A stretch of 30,627 bases of DNA from an uncultured Eubacteriales bacterium (lineage in GTDB: Bacteria; Bacillota; Clostridia; Oscillospirales; Acutalibacteraceae), in assembly GCA_900316925.1 (NCBI GenBank), contig ONEU01000020.1:1-30627 (forward strand), read 5' to 3'. Within the stretch, counting starts at the first letter, position 1; the number at the start of each line of letters is the position of its first letter. Under the pieces are notes generated by a model, which was not told the origin of the DNA, ran no database searches, and saw only the letters and a program-made list of their open reading frames with translations. Shown piece by piece: positions 14,880 to 22,344 of the stretch. A program made the position numbers and the translations under genes.

Positions 14880-16172
14880 TCATTCTTCCGAAAAACGCAC
14901 GGCAATGGAATTGGCGTGTGCGGTGAGACCCTCGGTATTCGCAAACCGGATGATATCATCCTTATCCCGTGCCAGGGCTGACTCGGTATAATAGATGAAG
15001 CTGGACTTCTTCACAAAACTGTCAACCGACAGCGGTGAGAAGAAGCGTGCCGTTCCGCTGGTGGGAAGCACATGGTTCGGGCCTGCAAAATAGTCGCCAA
15101 GGGGCTCGGGAGAATAGTTGCCCAGGAACACGGAGCCTGCGTTATCCAGCTTACCCACATACTCCATCGGATTCTGACAGCATACCTCCAGGTGCTCCGG
15201 AGCCAGCTCATTGGCCATCTCCACAGCCTTTTCCATCTCGTCGCACACAATAATCATCCCGTAATTCGTCAGGGACTCATCAATGATCTCCCGGCGGGAA
15301 AGGGTCTGCATCTGTCTGTCAAGCTCCCGGACGGTTGCCTCCGCCAGCGCTTCGGACGTGGTGACAAGGATCGTAGAGGCCAGTCTGTCGTGCTCGGCCT
15401 GTGACATCAGGTCGGCGGCAAGGAACTTCGGATCGGCGCTGTCATCCGCCAGTACCAGGATCTCGCTCGGTCCTGCGATCATGTCGATATCCACATTGCC
15501 GTAGAGCAGCTTCTTGGCGGTGGCAACAAAAATATTGCCCGGACCGACAATCTTATCCACCTTCGGCACGGTGGCCGTACCATAGGCAAGAGCCGCTACC
15601 GCCTGGGCACCGCCCATCAGGAACACTCTGTCCACACCTGCAATGGCGGCGGCTGCCATGATATCCGGATTGGGTCTGCCGTCCTTCATCGGCGGGGTGA
15701 CCATGATAAGCTCCTTCACGCCTGCAATCTTTGCAGGAATGGCATTCATCAGCACGGAGGACGGATAGGCTGCCGTACCTCCCGGCACATACAGTCCCAC
15801 ACGTGCAAGACCTCTTACCCGCTGTCCCATGATCACACCGTTCTCCTTGGCAGTCAGCCAGCTCTGCTGCTTCTGACGGGCGTGGAAATCACGGATATTG
15901 TCGGCTGCCTTTTTCAGGGTGTCAATAAAGGCCGCGTCACAGCGCTCACAGGAAGCAAGCAGTTCCTCGCGGGACACCTCAAAGCACTCCGGTGCTTTAC
16001 CGTCAAACCTGATGGTATATTCCCTGACGGCTTCATCTCCCCGGGTCCTTACATTCTCAATGATGTCCGACACTACCGCCGTAACATCCTTATTCGTCTG
16101 GCTGCTCCTTTCACGCACCTGTGACAGGAACTCTTTCTCGGTCTTTCCGTCCGCTTTGATCGTTTTTATCAT
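14880..16172 (-). CDS. hisD: Histidinol dehydrogenase HisD
   Basis: HisD carries out the last two oxidation steps, histidinol to histidine, using NAD+ and zinc. The 430-residue length is normal. Recognisable segments are YVPGGTAAYPSSVLMNAIPA, KIVGPGNIFVATAKK, DMIAGPSEILVLAD, SQAEHD and APEHLE near the C-terminal third, then GPNHVLPTSGTARF. These include the zinc and catalytic histidines. ATG 16172 overlaps the hisG stop by 4 nt (ATGA), implying coupled translation. Confidence 0.97.
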   Translation of the reverse strand: MIKTIKADGKTEKEFLSQVRERSSQTNKDVTAVVSDIIENVRTRGDEAVREYTIRFDGKAPECFEVSREELLASCERCDAAFIDTLKKAADNIRDFHARQKQQSWLTAKENGVIMGQRVRGLARVGLYVPGGTAAYPSSVLMNAIPAKIAGVKELIMVTPPMKDGRPNPDIMAAAAIAGVDRVFLMGGAQAVAALAYGTATVPKVDKIVGPGNIFVATAKKLLYGNVDIDMIAGPSEILVLADDSADPKFLAADLMSQAEHDRLASTILVTTSEALAEATVRELDRQMQTLSRREIIDESLTNYGMIIVCDEMEKAVEMANELAPEHLEVCCQNPMEYVGKLDNAGSVFLGNYSPEPLGDYFAGPNHVLPTSGTARFFSPLSVDSFVKKSSFIYYTESALARDKDDIIRFANTEGLTAHANSIAVRFSEE

Positions 16173-16816
16173 ATCATTTTCGCCCTTTCTTCTTCCATTT
16201 TTGCCGCCAATGCTTCAATCTCTGCCTTCCGCAGCTTGAGGCTGGCTGTGTTGGCAATCAGTCTGGCGGAGATCGGCGCTACATTGTCCTCAATGATTAC
16301 CAGACCGTTTTCTTTCAGGGTGGAACCTGTTTCTACAATATCAACTATGGCATCGGAGAGTCCCAGCAGCGGGGCAAGCTCTACCGAACCTTCTATCTTG
16401 ATGATACGGATATCCATGCCCTTGCCTTCAAAGAAGGTACGGGTTACATTCGGATATTTTGTCGCAATGGTCTTTTCATTGTAACCGGCGTAGAAATCCT
16501 TGCCGGCCTTTCCTGCCAGGGCAAACCGGCAGCGTCCGAAACCGAGATCCAGTATCTCATAAAAGCTCCTGCCGTTCTCCATGATGGTATCCTTGCCCAC
16601 CACGCCCAGGTCGCACACGCCGTTCTCTACATAGGTGATGACGTCTGCCGCCTTTGCCAGCACGACCTCGATCTCTCCGTTCCCCACCGGCAGGATCAGT
16701 CTTCTTCCCTTCTCGTGTACCGCTGTGCAGTCATAGCCTGCCTGCTCCAGCAGCTTCACGGTATCCTTTTCCAGTCTGCCCTTCGTCAGGGCAATTCTCA
16801 ATGGCTTCATACTCAT
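16169..16816 (-). CDS. hisG: ATP phosphoribosyltransferase HisG, short form
   Basis: HisG condenses ATP with PRPP, the first step of the pathway. At 215 residues it is the short form that lacks the C-terminal regulatory domain and therefore works with HisZ, encoded directly upstream. Typical segments are RIALTKGRLEKDT, the DVITYVENGVCDLGVVGKDT region, and the PRPP loop DAIVDIVETGSTLKENGL. The ATG at 16816 overlaps the hisZ stop by 4 nt. An alternative ATG two codons later is possible. Confidence 0.97.
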   Translation of the reverse strand: MSMKPLRIALTKGRLEKDTVKLLEQAGYDCTAVHEKGRRLILPVGNGEIEVVLAKAADVITYVENGVCDLGVVGKDTIMENGRSFYEILDLGFGRCRFALAGKAGKDFYAGYNEKTIATKYPNVTRTFFEGKGMDIRIIKIEGSVELAPLLGLSDAIVDIVETGSTLKENGLVIIEDNVAPISARLIANTASLKLRKAEIEALAAKMEEERAKMI

Positions 16817-18012
16817 ACCCCCGTTTCCACGGTACGGATCTCTTCGCCGACAACTGCCAGCTTTTTGATCCCCTTGAACCGCGCATACTGCCAGGCCTCC
16901 GCCTCAGTCTCAAACACGCTGTTTTCTCCGAGGATACCTGCCTTCGACAATGTTTCCGTATATTGTATCGCTTCTATCTCATAGCCTTCATCGGCGTGTA
17001 CCAACACATCCGGCTGCTTCTTCTGCGCAATGTTGCCACGCTTGAGCATTACTCTGGCCAGTGCATCTACATTGATTCCGAATCCGATGGCCGGAGCGGG
17101 TGCGTCAAAGTGATCGAGCAGGTTATCATAACGGCCGCCGATCAGCACCGGCTCACCTGATCCCATCACATACCCGCTGAAGACGATGCTGCTGTAATAA
17201 TCGTTGCGCTGCACCAGTCCCAGGTCGATGATCAGTCTGTCACCGAGACCGTATTTGGAAAGATGGTGATAGATCTCACGGACATAAGCCAGCGTCTGGA
17301 GCGCTTCCGCATCGTCACAGAGCCGACAGGCTTCGTCGATCACCTCAATGCCGCCGAACAGCCGCGGCAGACGGCGGATCGCATTGACAGCCGGGGTCTG
17401 CTCAAGGGTATCCAGCTTGGAATTGAGTGCGGAGTCGTTCTTGGACTCGATCAGCATCCGCAGCTCCTCACGTTCCTCACGGCTGACAGGAAGCATCTGC
17501 GCCAGCGCCTTGAAGAAGCCTGCGTGGCCGAGTTCAATGCGGAAATCCGGCACACACTTGGAAAGTGCCTCAATGGCGGTGGTAATCACCTCTAAATCGG
17601 CACGCTTTCCCTTTGCGCCGATCAGCTCGATACCTGCCTGCATGACCTCGTTGCTCCTGCCGGTCAGTCCGGGATTGTACCGATACACCCGCTGGTTATA
17701 AAACAGGCGGATAGGGTGCTGCATACTTTTCAGACGTGTGGTGACCATACGGGCTATCGGCAGCGTGGAGTCGGGACGCATCACCATCAGACGTCCTTTG
17801 GAATCGCTCATCTTGAACATATACTCCATGGGAATGCCCGAACATTCTTCGTTGAACAGATCGTAAAATTCCACCGCCGGAGTCAGAACCTCATGGAACC
17901 CACGCTTCGAGAATACCTTTCCTAATATTGAGGAAACCGTCCGATTCGCAAGACATTCTTCAAACAGAAGGTCCTTTGTTCCCTCAGGGGTGATTTTTGA
18001 ATAATTCTTCAT
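16813..18012 (-). CDS. hisZ: ATP phosphoribosyltransferase regulatory subunit HisZ
   Basis: HisZ is a catalytically inactive relative of histidyl-tRNA synthetase that assembles with short HisG and gives histidine feedback. The 399-residue sequence shows the class II tRNA-synthetase-like opening TPEGTKDLL and motif 2-like RLFYNQRVYRYNPGLTGRSNEVMQAG, and GSGEPVLIGGRYDNLLDHF. It is shorter than a true HisRS and lacks an anticodon-binding tail of normal type. The ATG at 18012 has only a weak ribosome-binding site (GAGAAAG). It is the first gene after a strong promoter. Confidence 0.95.
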   Translation of the reverse strand: MKNYSKITPEGTKDLLFEECLANRTVSSILGKVFSKRGFHEVLTPAVEFYDLFNEECSGIPMEYMFKMSDSKGRLMVMRPDSTLPIARMVTTRLKSMQHPIRLFYNQRVYRYNPGLTGRSNEVMQAGIELIGAKGKRADLEVITTAIEALSKCVPDFRIELGHAGFFKALAQMLPVSREEREELRMLIESKNDSALNSKLDTLEQTPAVNAIRRLPRLFGGIEVIDEACRLCDDAEALQTLAYVREIYHHLSKYGLGDRLIIDLGLVQRNDYYSSIVFSGYVMGSGEPVLIGGRYDNLLDHFDAPAPAIGFGINVDALARVMLKRGNIAQKKQPDVLVHADEGYEIEAIQYTETLSKAGILGENSVFETEAEAWQYARFKGIKKLAVVGEEIRTVETGV

Positions 18013-18076
18013 ATTTCTTTCTCATTCCCTTCTGAAACTTCATCGCGCTAAAGTGTTAACGCAATAGTATGATGGT

Positions 18077-18105
18077 ATAATAACATAGGATTCCATTCCT
18101 GTCAA
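18077..18105 (-). promoter_or_regulatory. Sigma-A promoter of hisZGDC
   Basis: On the minus strand a perfect TTGACA (18105-18100) and TATTAT (18082-18077) are 17 bp apart. The leader would be about 60 nt, too short for a T-box. An imperfect palindrome GCGCTA...TAACGC (18045-18062) lies in it and could be an operator or a small hairpin. Confidence 0.85.
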
Positions 18106-18507
18106 TAGTTTTCTGATAATCCGGCCGGCTATGGCTGTCTGATCGTATCAATTTTCTGTCACAACAAAAAACAGATGAAAATTTTACCGCTTCTATGATT
18201 ATCTCATAATTTTCATTTTGTTTGATTGCTTACTATTGTAGCATATTTTACAAAACAGGCAAAACGCGGAAAATCATAGGCTTATGAAAATAAATATTCG
18301 CGTACAGCATTATAAAAATGTCGGTATTTTTCGTGATTTCTCGTGAATAGTCTACAAAGCTGACAAATTACTGTGAAATCTCTTAATTTTTTTGCAAAAA
18401 AGTCTTGTTTTTATTCCTTGGTTGTGGTAATATTGAATTAGCATTAGGCGGTAATATTTTGGACTGTCACTCAGATGCAACGTAGTTTATTTTTTACAGA
18501 AAAAAAG

Positions 18508-18537
18508 TTGACACCTTTAAGATATTACTTTTATGTT
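18508..18537 (+). promoter_or_regulatory. Sigma-A promoter of the XRE-type gene
   Basis: A perfect TTGACA (18508-18513) is followed 18 bp later by TATGTT (18532-18537). The start codon is 26 bp downstream. Two GGTAATATT direct repeats lie 50-80 bp upstream and could be regulator sites. Confidence 0.65.
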
Positions 18538-18562
18538 ATTCGTTTTAGAAGGGGGGAGTTTT

Positions 18563-18934
18563 ATGTTCTGGGAAAGATTTTACAGCTTGTGCCTGAGAAA
18601 CGGAAAGAGACCGAATCCTGTGGGCAAGGAAATCGGCCTGTCTTCGGGCATTATCAGCAAATGGAAAAACGGCGGTATTCCAAACGGCGAGACACTGATG
18701 AAGCTCGCACGCTATTTCAATGTTTCAACGGACTATCTGTTGGGGCTGAGTTCTTATATCCAGATCAACGGTGAGTTAGTGGAAATGGAATACACCGATC
18801 TGGAATTGAAAAAGCAGATTGACGAAAATGCCAAGAAGCTCAACAATAAAGGTCTGAAGAAATTGTCAGACTATTCCGCTGATCTTGTAGCGGCAAACCG
18901 TTATCTCAAAGACGAGGATGAGTGGAACGCATAA
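18563..18934 (+). CDS. XRE-family DNA-binding regulator
   Basis: The 123-residue product has an N-terminal helix-turn-helix of the Cro/CI type: GKEIGLSSGIISKWKNGGIPN followed by LMKLARYFNVSTDYLLGL, the usual ending of that domain. The second half is charged and helical, with no domain I recognise, and may mediate dimerisation. ATG 18563 follows a strong GGGGGGAG site by 4 nt; an upstream in-frame start at 18533 lies inside the promoter and is rejected. It is a single-gene unit with promoter and terminator. Targets are unknown; the divergent his genes or itself are obvious candidates, without direct evidence. Confidence 0.9.
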   Translation: MFWERFYSLCLRNGKRPNPVGKEIGLSSGIISKWKNGGIPNGETLMKLARYFNVSTDYLLGLSSYIQINGELVEMEYTDLELKKQIDENAKKLNNKGLKKLSDYSADLVAANRYLKDEDEWNA

Positions 18935-18969
18935 TTCATTACGAATAACATTATTATACTGACAATGAA

Positions 18970-19000
18970 GGGCTGTCGGAACTTTCCGGCAGCCCTTTTT
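18970..19000 (+). terminator. Rho-independent terminator of the XRE gene
   Basis: GGGCTGTCGG and CCGGCAGCCC form a 10-bp stem with one G-T wobble, followed by TTTTT. It begins 35 nt after the stop codon. Confidence 0.85.
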
Positions 19001-19076
19001 GCGTGGTCTCTGATACCCAACGACTGAATGACCTTTCATTATCCGACATTCTTTCTCGTCTGCAACTGCGATAAAG

Positions 19077-19281
19077 CAGGCACGGGTACTCTGAATCGAG
19101 TAACCGTACCTGAAAATTTACAGATAGCAGCCGTCAAGCGCCCCTCATAAGGGGCGTGGCGGCGGACAGAGAAAATAATCGGCGTAAGCCGCCGTGCCGG
19201 ATGTTACCGACATAGCAGTTTCGCCTTACCACAAACAGAGTGAACGTAAGCGAACGACAGCGTGACTACACAGCAGTGGGG
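19077..19281 (+). repeat. Dispersed promoter-proximal repeat, copy A
   Basis: This 205-bp stretch reads, in order, CAGGCACGGGTACT, a GCGCCCC/GGGGCG hairpin, GTGGCGGCGGA, GCAGTTTCGCCTTA, ACAGAGTGA, AAGCGAACGACAGCGTGAC and CAGTGGGG. The same blocks in the same order form the reverse complement of 28148-28325. Copy A has about 35 extra bp in the middle, which contain a CGGC/GCCG hairpin. It has no coding potential I can see. Its right end lies 10 bp before the -35 box of the zur-like operon. It fills most of the 424-bp gap between 18935 and 19358. Confidence 0.8.
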
Positions 19282-19291
19282 CGCCGCGGGG

Positions 19292-19320
19292 TTGACAAGA
19301 AGGGTGGAATATAGTAAAAT
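19292..19320 (+). promoter_or_regulatory. Sigma-A promoter of the zinc-uptake operon
   Basis: A perfect TTGACA (19292-19297) and TAAAAT (19315-19320) are 17 bp apart. A palindrome begins at the last base of the -10 box and spans the likely start of transcription. Confidence 0.85.
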
Positions 19321-19334
19321 GAAAATGCTTTTCA
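19320..19334 (+). promoter_or_regulatory. Candidate Zur operator
   Basis: TGAAAA-TGC-TTTTCA is a perfect inverted repeat with a 3-nt centre, lying over the predicted transcription start. Its location suits repression by the Fur-family protein encoded 25 bp downstream. The site does not match the Bacillus Zur consensus closely, so the assignment rests on position and symmetry. Confidence 0.55.
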
Positions 19335-19358
19335 AATTCAGAAAATGGAGAGAGTGAT

Positions 19359-19796
19359 ATGCAGCATTCCGGAGGCTATAAAACCAAACAGCGTGAGGTA
19401 ATTCTCAACTATATGATCGAACATCAGAACAGCCATGTTACGGTGAACCATATCAGTGATTATCTGACAGGACAGGGCACTCCGGTGGGAGTGACGACAA
19501 TCTACCGGCACCTGGATAAGCTGCTGGAACAGGGGCTGGTTCGGAAATTCACTGTCGATGCTTCTACCTGCGCCTGTTTTCAGTATGCGGCTCATAATGA
19601 GGATTGTCACCAGCATTTTCACCTGAAATGCGATACCTGCGGTAAGCTGATCCATCTTGAATGTACCCATCTGGATGAACTGATTCAGCATATCTGCTCG
19701 GAGCACGGCTTCGAGCTTGATCCCTTCCGCACAGTACTGTATGGAAAATGCAGGGATTGTTTACAGAACATCAATATAAAGGAGCAGACAACATGA
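19359..19796 (+). CDS. Fur-family regulator, probably zinc-sensing Zur
   Basis: The 145-residue protein has the winged-helix segment TKQREVILNYMIEH...VGVTTIYRHLDKLLEQGLVRK and two CxxC zinc-site pairs (CDTC and CRDC) of the Fur family, plus HQHFHLKC. Fur, Zur and PerR share these features. Zur is preferred because znuA, znuC and znuB follow directly, with a 4-nt overlap between this stop and the znuA start. ATG 19359 has GGAGAGAG upstream. The palindrome in front suggests autoregulation. Sequence alone does not exclude a manganese or iron sensor. Confidence 0.88.
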   Translation: MQHSGGYKTKQREVILNYMIEHQNSHVTVNHISDYLTGQGTPVGVTTIYRHLDKLLEQGLVRKFTVDASTCACFQYAAHNEDCHQHFHLKCDTCGKLIHLECTHLDELIQHICSEHGFELDPFRTVLYGKCRDCLQNINIKEQTT

Positions 19797-20743
19797 AAAA
19801 ACTGATTGCCGTATTTCTCGCAGCACTGACCGTATGCATGACGCTGTGTGCCTGTACGGGAAATACCGGGGACAAAAAAGAGAACGGAAAACTGAAGATC
19901 GTAACCACCATCTTTCCGCCTTATGACTTCGCCCGTCAGGTTTCGGGGGACCAGGCAGAGCTTACAATGCTGCTCCCGCCCGGCACCGAAAGCCACAACT
20001 ATGATCCTACTCCACAGGATATCATCAAGATCCAGAGTGCCGACCTGTTCATCTATGTTGGCGGCGAATCCGATAAATGGGTAGAAGATATGCTCTCCTC
20101 CTCTTCCAATAAACCGAAAAAAGTCCTGGCTATGATGGACTGCGTGGACAAGCTGGAGGAAGAAGTCGTGGAAGGGATGCAGGCCGAAGAAGAAAAGGAT
20201 GACAGTGACGAAATCGAGTACGACGAGCACGTCTGGACGTCCCCCAGGAACGCCGTTATCATCACGAAGCAGATCGGCGCCGCTATGAAGGAGCTTGACC
20301 CGGATCACGCTTCCCTCTATGATAAAAATATCAATACCTACAGCAAACAGCTCTCCGCTCTTGACGACAGCTTCAAAAAGGTCGTTGATGCCGGGAAACG
20401 CAAGCTCATGGTGTTCGGTGACCGCTTCCCGTTCAAGTATTTTGCGGACGCCTATTCCCTCAGATACTACGCCGCTTTCCCCGGCTGCTCCAGCGAAACG
20501 GAACCGAGTGCCGCTACTGTCGCTTTCCTTATCGAAAAGGTCAAGAGTGAAAATATTCCGGTGGTATTTACCATTGAATTCTCAAACGGCAAGATCGCCG
20601 ACACCATCTGCGAGAGCACCGGTGCCAAAAAGCTCATGCTCCACTCCTGCCACAACGTCACCCAGGAGGAATTTGAGGGCGGTGTCACCTATCTCGAGCT
20701 GATGCAGAAAAACGTCATCAATCTCAAGGAGGCGCTGTCATAA
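19793..20743 (+). CDS. znuA: Zinc ABC transporter substrate-binding lipoprotein ZnuA
   Basis: This 316-residue lipoprotein should capture zinc (or manganese) at the cell surface. The signal ends in Leu-Cys-Ala-Cys21, a fair lipobox. Cluster A-1 features are TIFPPYDFARQV, PPGTESHNYDPTP with His68, DEHVWTSP with His146, and LHSCHN (His284, His287) near the end. The loop before His146, usually His-rich in ZnuA, is acidic (EEEKDDSDEIEYDEH). The third classical ligand region reads VFGDRFPFKYFADAY, with no His where many homologues have one. The start is the ATG 19793, overlapping the regulator stop (ATGA). Confidence 0.9.
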   Translation: MKKLIAVFLAALTVCMTLCACTGNTGDKKENGKLKIVTTIFPPYDFARQVSGDQAELTMLLPPGTESHNYDPTPQDIIKIQSADLFIYVGGESDKWVEDMLSSSSNKPKKVLAMMDCVDKLEEEVVEGMQAEEEKDDSDEIEYDEHVWTSPRNAVIITKQIGAAMKELDPDHASLYDKNINTYSKQLSALDDSFKKVVDAGKRKLMVFGDRFPFKYFADAYSLRYYAAFPGCSSETEPSAATVAFLIEKVKSENIPVVFTIEFSNGKIADTICESTGAKKLMLHSCHNVTQEEFEGGVTYLELMQKNVINLKEALS

Positions 20744-21484
20744 ATGAAGCTGCTGGAATGTGACAATGTGTCCTTCTCCTACGAAAATACCGAGGTCATC
20801 AAAAACCTCTCCTTCTCTCTCAACGAGGGCGAATACCTCTGCATTGTAGGCGAGAACGGTTCGGGCAAAAGCACCCTCATCAAGGGATTGCTGGGACTGA
20901 AGCCAACGTCCGGCGGCAAGATCATCCGCTGGAACGGCCTCAGGCCCAACGAAACAGGGTACCTGCCGCAGCAGACTCCTACCCAGAAGGATTTTCCTGC
21001 CAGCGTCTATGAAGTGGTACTGTCAGGAAGACTTAACAGCCGCGGCTTCCGGCCGTTTTATTCCCGTGAGGACAAAAAAATTGCCGAGGATAATATCCGG
21101 CGGCTGGGCATTGAATCCCTGCGTAACCAGAGCTACCGTGATCTGTCGGGAGGACAGCAGCAGCGCGTCCTGCTGGCCAGGGCGCTGTGTGCAAGCAAGC
21201 GGCTCCTGCTGCTGGATGAGCCTGTCACCGGACTTGACCCGCTGATTACCGAAGAAATGTACCGCCTGATCGAAAGCCTCAATAAAGAAGAGAAAATCAC
21301 CATCATCATGGTTTCACATGATATCGGCGCTGCCGTGAAATACGCTACCCACATCCTTCATCTGAATGACAACAAGAGCTTCTTCGGTACTACCGCCGAC
21401 TACCTTAAAAGTTCCACCGGCAGGAGCTTCCTGATTACAGATGACAGCGAACCTCATCAGACAGAAACGAGGAATGAAAAGTGA
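20744..21484 (+). CDS. znuC: Zinc ABC transporter ATPase ZnuC
   Basis: The 246-residue cytoplasmic ATPase has Walker A GENGSGKST, the ABC signature LSGGQQQRV, Walker B LLLLDEP and the H-loop MVSHD. It powers the ZnuB permease. The ATG follows the znuA stop codon with no gap, and AAGGAGG lies 11 nt upstream inside znuA. It overlaps znuB by 4 nt. This strict packing indicates one transcript. Confidence 0.95.
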   Translation: MKLLECDNVSFSYENTEVIKNLSFSLNEGEYLCIVGENGSGKSTLIKGLLGLKPTSGGKIIRWNGLRPNETGYLPQQTPTQKDFPASVYEVVLSGRLNSRGFRPFYSREDKKIAEDNIRRLGIESLRNQSYRDLSGGQQQRVLLARALCASKRLLLLDEPVTGLDPLITEEMYRLIESLNKEEKITIIMVSHDIGAAVKYATHILHLNDNKSFFGTTADYLKSSTGRSFLITDDSEPHQTETRNEK

Positions 21485-22326
21485 CGGAAACATTAGAAAG
21501 CTTTTTTCAGATGTTTGAATATGACTTTATGATCCGCGCGATCGTAGGCGGGATACTTGTCTCGCTTTGTGCCGCTCTCCTGGGAGTCAGCCTCGTGCTG
21601 AAACGCTACTCCATGATCGGCGATGGTCTGTCCCATGTGGGCTTCGGCTCCTTAGCCATTGCCGCCTCCATGAATCTGACCTCCCCCCTGCATCTGGCCA
21701 TGCCTGTGGTGGTCATTTCTGCCTTCTTCCTGCTCCGCCTCAGCAGCAACAGCAAGATCAAAGGAGACGCCGCCATTGCTCTGGTCTCTACCTCCGCACT
21801 TGCAATCGGTATTACCGTGGCTACCATGACCAAAAGCATGGATACCGATCTCAACAGCTATCTCTTCGGCAGTATCCTCTCCATGTCGGAACAGGATATG
21901 TGGTTCAGCGTGGTGCTTTCGGTCATCGTACTGGTACTGTTCGTCATCTTCTATAACAAAATCTTCGCCGTTACCTTTGACGAAAACTTTGCCAAGGCTA
22001 CCGGTACCAAAGCCGGTATCTATAACATGATCATCGCCATGCTCACCGCCCTGACCATCGTCGTCGGCATGAAAATGATGGGCTCCCTGCTGATCTCCAG
22101 TCTCATCATCTTCCCGGCCATCACCTCCATGCGCGTGTGCAAGCGCTTTATCACCGTAATCATCAGCTCCGCTCTGGTGTCGGTGATCTGCTTCTTCATC
22201 GGCCTGACGATCTCCTATCTCTATTCCACACCGGTAGGCGCCAGCATTGTCATCGTGAATCTGGCGGCGCTCGTCCTCTACTCCCTTACCGGCGCCGGTA
22301 TCCGTCTGGTCAGGACTCGAAAATAA
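21481..22326 (+). CDS. znuB: Zinc ABC transporter permease ZnuB
   Basis: The 281-residue protein has eight to nine hydrophobic segments typical of the ABC-3 permease family, with conserved LLGVSLVLKRYSMIGDGLSHV and VVGMKMMGSLLISSLIIFPA. It forms the membrane channel with ZnuC. Translation starts with GTG at 21481, overlapping znuC (GTGA), with GAGG eight nt upstream. Confidence 0.95.
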   Translation: MTETLESFFQMFEYDFMIRAIVGGILVSLCAALLGVSLVLKRYSMIGDGLSHVGFGSLAIAASMNLTSPLHLAMPVVVISAFFLLRLSSNSKIKGDAAIALVSTSALAIGITVATMTKSMDTDLNSYLFGSILSMSEQDMWFSVVLSVIVLVLFVIFYNKIFAVTFDENFAKATGTKAGIYNMIIAMLTALTIVVGMKMMGSLLISSLIIFPAITSMRVCKRFITVIISSALVSVICFFIGLTISYLYSTPVGASIVIVNLAALVLYSLTGAGIRLVRTRK

Positions 22327-22344
22327 CGAAAGGAACTTATTACT

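Larger units (their letters stand above)
18013..18562. other. AT-rich divergent intergenic region, hisZ / XRE gene
   Basis: This 550-bp stretch separates two divergent genes and is far richer in A+T than the flanking coding DNA. It contains the his promoter (18077-18105), the XRE gene promoter (18508-18537), a possible operator GCGCTA...TAACGC at 18045-18062 between the his promoter and hisZ, and a direct repeat of GGTAATATT at 18426 and 18450. A possible second minus-strand promoter (AGGCAA/ATTGTA, 18235-18262) is weaker. I find no T-box motif and no other RNA gene. Confidence 0.6.

Noticed and set aside
18013..18070. T-box or histidine attenuator before hisZ
   Set aside because: The leader is only about 60 nt, and neither a T-box sequence nor a His-rich leader peptide is visible.
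18235..18262. Second minus-strand promoter before hisZ (TTGCCT-16-TACAAT)
   Set aside because: It is plausible but weaker than the TTGACA promoter nearer hisZ, and such matches arise by chance in this AT-rich DNA.
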